Source: Morinoia aosen
Taxonomy: Eukaryota; Arthropoda; Malacostraca; Amphipoda; Talitridae
Assembly: GCA_030386875.1 (NCBI GenBank)
Contig: CM059580.1
Span: 3,872,838 to 3,936,837 of the forward strand
Length of the DNA stretch: 64,000 nucleotides
Direction of reading: 5' to 3'
Part shown: positions 58,601-64,000 of the stretch, piece after piece
Numbering within the stretch: the stretch's first letter is position 1
Layout: each line of letters begins with the position of its first letter
Position numbers and translations under genes: made by a program
The notes under the pieces: generated by a model
Databases searched by the model: none
Told to the model about the DNA's origin: nothing
What the model saw: the letters and a program-made list of their open reading frames with translations, nothing else

Positions 58601-61600
58601 ATGACGATGTAGAAAATAAATACATATAGAATGGAAAAAAAATGACGATGTAGAAAATAAATACATATAGAATGGAAAAAAAATGACGATGTAGAAAATA
58701 AATACATATAGAATGGAAAAAAAATGACGATGTAGAAAATAAATACATATAGAATGGAAAAAAATGACGATGTAGAAAATAAATACATATAGAATGGAAA
58801 AAAATGACGATGTAGAAAATAAATACATATAGAATGGAAAAAAATGACGATGTAGAAAATAAATACATATAGAATGGAAAAAAATGACGATGTAGAAAAT
58901 AAATACATATAGAATGGAAAAAAATGACGATGTAGAAAATAAATACATATAGAATGGAAAAAAATGACGATGTAGAAAATAAATACATATAGAATGGAAA
59001 AAAATGACGATGTAGAAAATAAATACATATAGAAAATGATAGAATGGAAAAAATGACGATGTAGAAAATAAATACATATAGAAAATGATAGAATGGAAAA
59101 AATGACGATGTAGAAAATAAATACATATAGAAAATGATAGAATGGAAAAAATGACGATGTAGAAAATAAATACATATAGAAAATGATAGAATGGAAAAAA
59201 TGACGATGTAGAAAATAAATACATATAGAAAATGATAGAATGGAAAAAATGACGATGTAGAAAATAAATACATATAGAATGGAAAAAAATGACGATGTAG
59301 AAAATAAATACATATAGAATGGAAAAAAATGACGATGTAGAAAATAAATACATATAGAATGGAAAAAAATGACGATGTAGAAAATAAATACATATAGAAT
59401 GGAAAAAAATGACGATGTAGAAAATAAATACATATAGAATGGAAAAAAATGACGATGTAGAAAATAAATACATATAGAATGGAAAAAAATGACGATGTAG
59501 AAAATAAATACATATAGAATGGAAAAAAATGACGATGTAGAAAATAAATACATATAGAATGGAAAAAAATGACGATGTAGAAAATAAATACATATAGAGT
59601 GGAAAAAAATGACGATGTAGAAAATAAATACATATAGAATGGAAAAAAATGACGATGTAGAAAATAAATACATATAGAATGGAAAAAAATGACGATGTAG
59701 AAAATAAATACATATAGAATGGAAAAAAATGACGATGTAGAAAATAAATACATATAGAATGGAAAAAAATGACGATGTAGAAAATAAATACATATAGAAT
59801 GGAAAAAAATGACGATGTAGAAAATAAATACATATAGAGTGGAAAAAAATGACGATGTAGAAAATAAATACATATAGAGTGGAAAAAAATGACGATGTAG
59901 AAAATAAATACATATAGAATGGAAAAAAATGACGATGTAGAAAATAAATACATATAGAATGGAAAAAGATGACGATGTAGAAAATAAATACATATAGAAT
60001 GGAAAAAAATGACGATGTAGAAAATAAATACATATAGAATGGAAAAAAATGACGATGTAGAAAATAAATACATATAGAATGGAAAAAAATGACGATGTAG
60101 AAAATAAATACATATAGAATGGAAAAAAATGACGATGTAGAAAATAAATACATATAGAATGGAAAAAAATGACGATGTAGAAAATAAATACATATAGAAT
60201 GGAAAAAAATGACGATGTAGAAAATAAATACATATAGAATGGAAAAAAATGACGATGTAGAAAATAAATACATATAGAATGGAAAAAAATGACGATGTAG
60301 AAAATAAATACATATAGAATGGAAAAAAATGACGATGTAGAAAATAAATACATATAGAATGGAAAAAAATGACGATGTAGAAAATAAATACATATAGAAA
60401 ATGATAGAATGGAAAAAAATGACGATGTAGAAAATAAATACATATAGAATGGAAAAAAATGACGATGTAGAAAATAAATACATATAGAATGGAAAAAAAT
60501 GACGATGTAGAAAATAAATACATATAGAATGGAAAAAAATGACGATGTAGAAAATAAATACATATAGAATGGAAAAAAATGACGATGTAGAAAATAAATA
60601 CATATAGAATGGAAAAAAATGACGATGTAGAAAATAAATACATATAGAATGGAAAAAAATGACGATGTAGAAAATAAATACATATAGAAAATGATAGAAT
60701 GGAAAAAATGACGATGTAGAAAATAAATACATATAGAAAATGATAGAATGGAAAAAATGACGATGTAGAAAATAAATACATATAGAAAATGATAGAATGG
60801 AAAAAAAATGACGATGTAGAAAATAAATACATATAGAAAATGATAGAATGGAAAAAAAAATGACGATGTAGAAAATAAATACATATAGAATGGAAAAAAA
60901 ATGACGATGTAGAAAATAAATACATATAGAATGGAAAAAAAATGACGATGTAGAAAATAAATACATATAGAATGGAAAAAAATGACGATGTAGAAAATAA
61001 ATACATATAGAATGGAAAAAAAATGACGATGTAGAAAATAAATACATATAGAATGGAAAAAAAATGACGATGTAGAAAATAAATACATATAGAATGGAAA
61101 AAAAATGACGATGTAGAAAATAAATACATATAGAATGGAAAAAAAATGACGATGTAGAAAATAAATACATATAGAATGGAAAAAAAATGACGATGTAGAA
61201 AATAAATACATATAGAATGGAAAAAAAATGACGATGTAGAAAATAAATACATATAGAATGGAAAAAAAATGACGATGTAGAAAATAAATACATATAGAAT
61301 GGAAAAAAAATGACGATGTAGAAAATAAATACATATAGAATGGAAAAAAAATGACGATGTAGAAAATAAATACATATAGAATGGAAAAAAAATGACGATG
61401 TAGAAAATAAATACATATAGAATGGAAAAAAAATGACGATGTAGAAAATAAATACATATAGAATGGAAAAAAAATGACGATGTAGAAAATAAATACATAT
61501 AGAATGGAAAAAAAATGACGATGTAGAAAATAAATACATATAGAATGGAAAAAAAATGACGATGTAGAAAATAAATACATATAGAATGGAAAAAAAATGA

Positions 61601-64000
61601 CGATGTAGAAAATAAATACATATAGAATGGAAAAAAAATGACGATGTAGAAAATAAATACATATAGAATGGAAAAAAAATGACGATGTAGAAAATAAATA
61701 CATATAGAATGGAAAAAAAAATGACGATGTAGAAAATAAATACATATAGAATGGAAAAAAAATGACGATGTAGAAAATAAATACATATAGAATGGAAAAA
61801 AAATGACGATGTAGAAAATAAATACATATAGAATGGAAAAAAAATGACGATGTAGAAAATAAATACATATAGAATGGAAAAAAAATGACGATGTAGAAAA
61901 TAAATACATATAGAATGGAAAAAAAATGACGATGTAGAAAATAAATACATATAGAATGGAAAAAAAATGACGATGTAGAAAATAAATACATATAGAATGG
62001 AAAAAAAATGACGATGTAGAAAATAAATACATATAGAATGGAAAAAAATGACGATGTAGAAAATAAATACATATAGAATGGAAAAAAAATGACGATGTAG
62101 AAAATAAATACATATAGAATGGAAAAAAAATGACGATGTAGAAAATAAATACATATAGAATGGAAAAAAATGACGATGTAGAAAATAAATACATATAGAA
62201 TGGAAAAAAATGACGATGTAGAAAATAAATACATATAGAATGGAAAAAAATGACGATGTAGAAAATAAATACATATAGAATGGAAAAAAATGACGATGTA
62301 GAAAATAAATACATATAGAATGGAAAAAAATGACGATGTAGAAAATAAATACATATAGAATGGAAAAAAATGACGATGTAGAAAATAAATACATATAGAA
62401 TGGAAAAAAATGACGATGTAGAAAATAAATACATATAGAATGGAAAAAAATGACGATGTAGAAAATAAATACATATAGAATGGAAAAAAATGACGATGTA
62501 GAAAATAAATACATATAGAATGGAAAAAAATGACGATGTAGAAAATAAATACATATAGAATGGAAAAAAATGACGATGTAGAAAATAAATACATATAGAA
62601 TGGAAAAAAATGACGATGTAGAAAATAAATACATATAGAATGGAAAAAAATGACGATGTAGAAAATAAATACATATAGAATGGAAAAAAATGACGATGTA
62701 GAAAATAAATACATATAGAATGGAAAAAAATGACGATGTAGAAAATAAATACATATAGAATGGAAAAAAATGACGATGTAGAAAATAAATACATATAGAA
62801 TGGAAAAAAATGACGATGTAGAAAATAAATACATATAGAATGGAAAAAAATGACGATGTAGAAAATAAATAGATATAGAATGGAAAAAAATGACGATGTA
62901 GAAAATAAATACATATAGAAAATGATAGAATGGAAAAAATGACGATGTAGAAAATAAATACATATAGAAAATGATAGAATGGAAAAAATGACGATGTAGA
63001 AAATAAATACATATAGAAAATGATAGAATGGAAAAAATGACGATGTAGAAAATAAATACATATAGAAAATGATAGAATGGAAAAAATGACGATGTAGAAA
63101 ATAAATACATATAGAAAATGATAGAATGGAAAAAATGACGATGTAGAAAATAAATACATATAGAAAATGATAGAATGGAAAAAATGACGATGTAGAAAAT
63201 AAATACATATAGAATGGAAAAAAATGACGATGTAGAAAATAAATACATATAGAATGGAAAAAAAATGACGATGTAGAAAATAAATACATATAGAATGGAA
63301 AAAAAATGACGATGTAGAAAATAAATACATATAGAATGGAAAAAAAATGACGATGTAGAAAATAAATACATATAGAATGGAAAAAAAATGACGATGTAGA
63401 AAATAAATACATATAGAATGGAAAAAAAATGACGATGTAGAAAATAAATACATATAGAATGGAAAAAAAATGACGATGTAGAAAATAAATACATATAGAA
63501 TGGAAAAAAAATGACGATGTAGAAAATAAATACATATAGAATGGAAAAAAAATGACGATGTAGAAAATAAATACATATAGAATGGAAAAAAAATGACGAT
63601 GTAGAAAATAAATACATATAGAATGGAAAAAAATGACGATGTAGAAAATAAATACATATAGAATGGAAAAAAATGACGATGTAGAAAATAAATACATATA
63701 GAATGGAAAAAAATGACGATGTAGAAAATAAATACATATAGAATGGAAAAAAATGACGATGTAGAAAATAAATACATATAGAATGGAAAAAAATGACGAT
63801 GTAGAAAATAAATACATATAGAATGGAAAAAAATGACGATGTAGAAAATAAATACATATAGAATGGAAAAAAATGACGATGTAGAAAATAAATACATATA
63901 GAGTGGAAAAAAATGACGATGTAGAAAATAAATACATATAGAGTGGAAAAAAATGACGATGTAGAAAATAAATACATATAGAATGGAAAAAAATGACGAT
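52665..64000 (+). repeat. A-rich satellite, 40/41-bp and 49-bp units, over 11.3 kb
   Basis: The main unit is TGACGATGTAGAAAATAAAT followed by ACATATAGAATGG and A7 (40 bp) or A8 (41 bp), i.e. modules a+b+d. Full 49-bp units with AATGATAGAA (module c) and A6 occur in clusters at about 53600-53745, 54900, 55240-55340, 55780-55910, 56990, 57280-57470, 59030-59270, 60395, 60680-60880 and 62920-63200. The 40-bp consensus is about 58 percent A and 22 percent GC. Roughly 275 units are visible and the array leaves the window. Frames of 3748, 3773 and 3757 codons are open in all three minus frames at once, which shows they are not genes. Confidence 0.98.

Noticed and set aside
52651..63977. Three overlapping minus-strand open frames of about 3750 codons
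   Set aside because: All three frames are open because the 40-49 bp unit lacks TTA, CTA and TCA. The products are hydrophobic repeats with no domain, and there is no sign of frame-specific constraint.
52665..64000. Centromeric satellite with a CENP-B-like box
   Set aside because: No sequence resembling the TTCG....A..CGGG core was seen in any unit. A centromere role cannot be judged from sequence alone.
52665..64000. TGACG in each unit as a CREB-type half site
   Set aside because: A 5-bp match in a repeated unit is weak; no full TGACGTCA occurs and there is no gene nearby to regulate.

Overview
This window is eukaryotic, non-coding and almost entirely repetitive. I support no intact protein-coding gene. 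It contains about twenty tandem-repeat arrays, several small transposon families, one dead reverse-transcriptase fragment, and two scaffold gaps of exactly 500 N (1815-2314 and 30246-30745). An arthropod is plausible: AGGTTAGGTT-type motifs, very heavy minisatellite content, a tRNA-derived SINE and TTAA-flanked miniature elements. This is inference only; no gene fixes the taxon. The uniform 500-N gaps suggest a Hi-C-style scaffold.

Layout. Contig 1 (1-1814) is a short GC-rich repeat, a 1.45 kb G/T-only array and a C/A-rich array on the opposite strand. Contig 2 (2315-30245) and the first part of contig 3 (30746-50140) are reverse complements of each other, folded around the second gap. Reading outward from the gap, both arms hold in the same order: a purine-rich array, a 23-bp TACGTA array, a dead LINE reverse-transcriptase fragment, a 13-bp ACCACTGGTGAC array, a foldback element, a 14-bp TGTTGAAAC array, two C/A minisatellites, a 25-bp array, a roughly 1.2 kb non-repetitive block and an A/T-rich satellite. 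Beyond the inverted arm, 50141-52660 is a 2.5 kb spacer built from the same dispersed families, and 52665-64000 is an 11.3 kb A-rich satellite continuing past the window.

The arms match almost perfectly beside the gap and again in the outermost non-repetitive block, but differ more in the middle. They also differ in array lengths and in transposon insertions: a 378-bp element with an 8-bp target duplication, a 1.2 kb LTR-like insert, a SINE and two independent piggyBac-like MITEs. This is either a real large inverted duplication or two diverged haplotype copies joined head to head during scaffolding; the sequence alone does not decide.

The best-supported observation is the outer satellite. 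All its variants (49, 40/41, 32 and 22 bp) can be written as one 49-bp unit of four modules from which one or two internal modules have been removed at a shared TAGAA motif, with different arrays amplifying different derivatives. The enormous open frames in these arrays (up to about 3770 codons, open in all three minus-strand frames) follow from the unit lacking TTA, CTA and TCA and are not genes.
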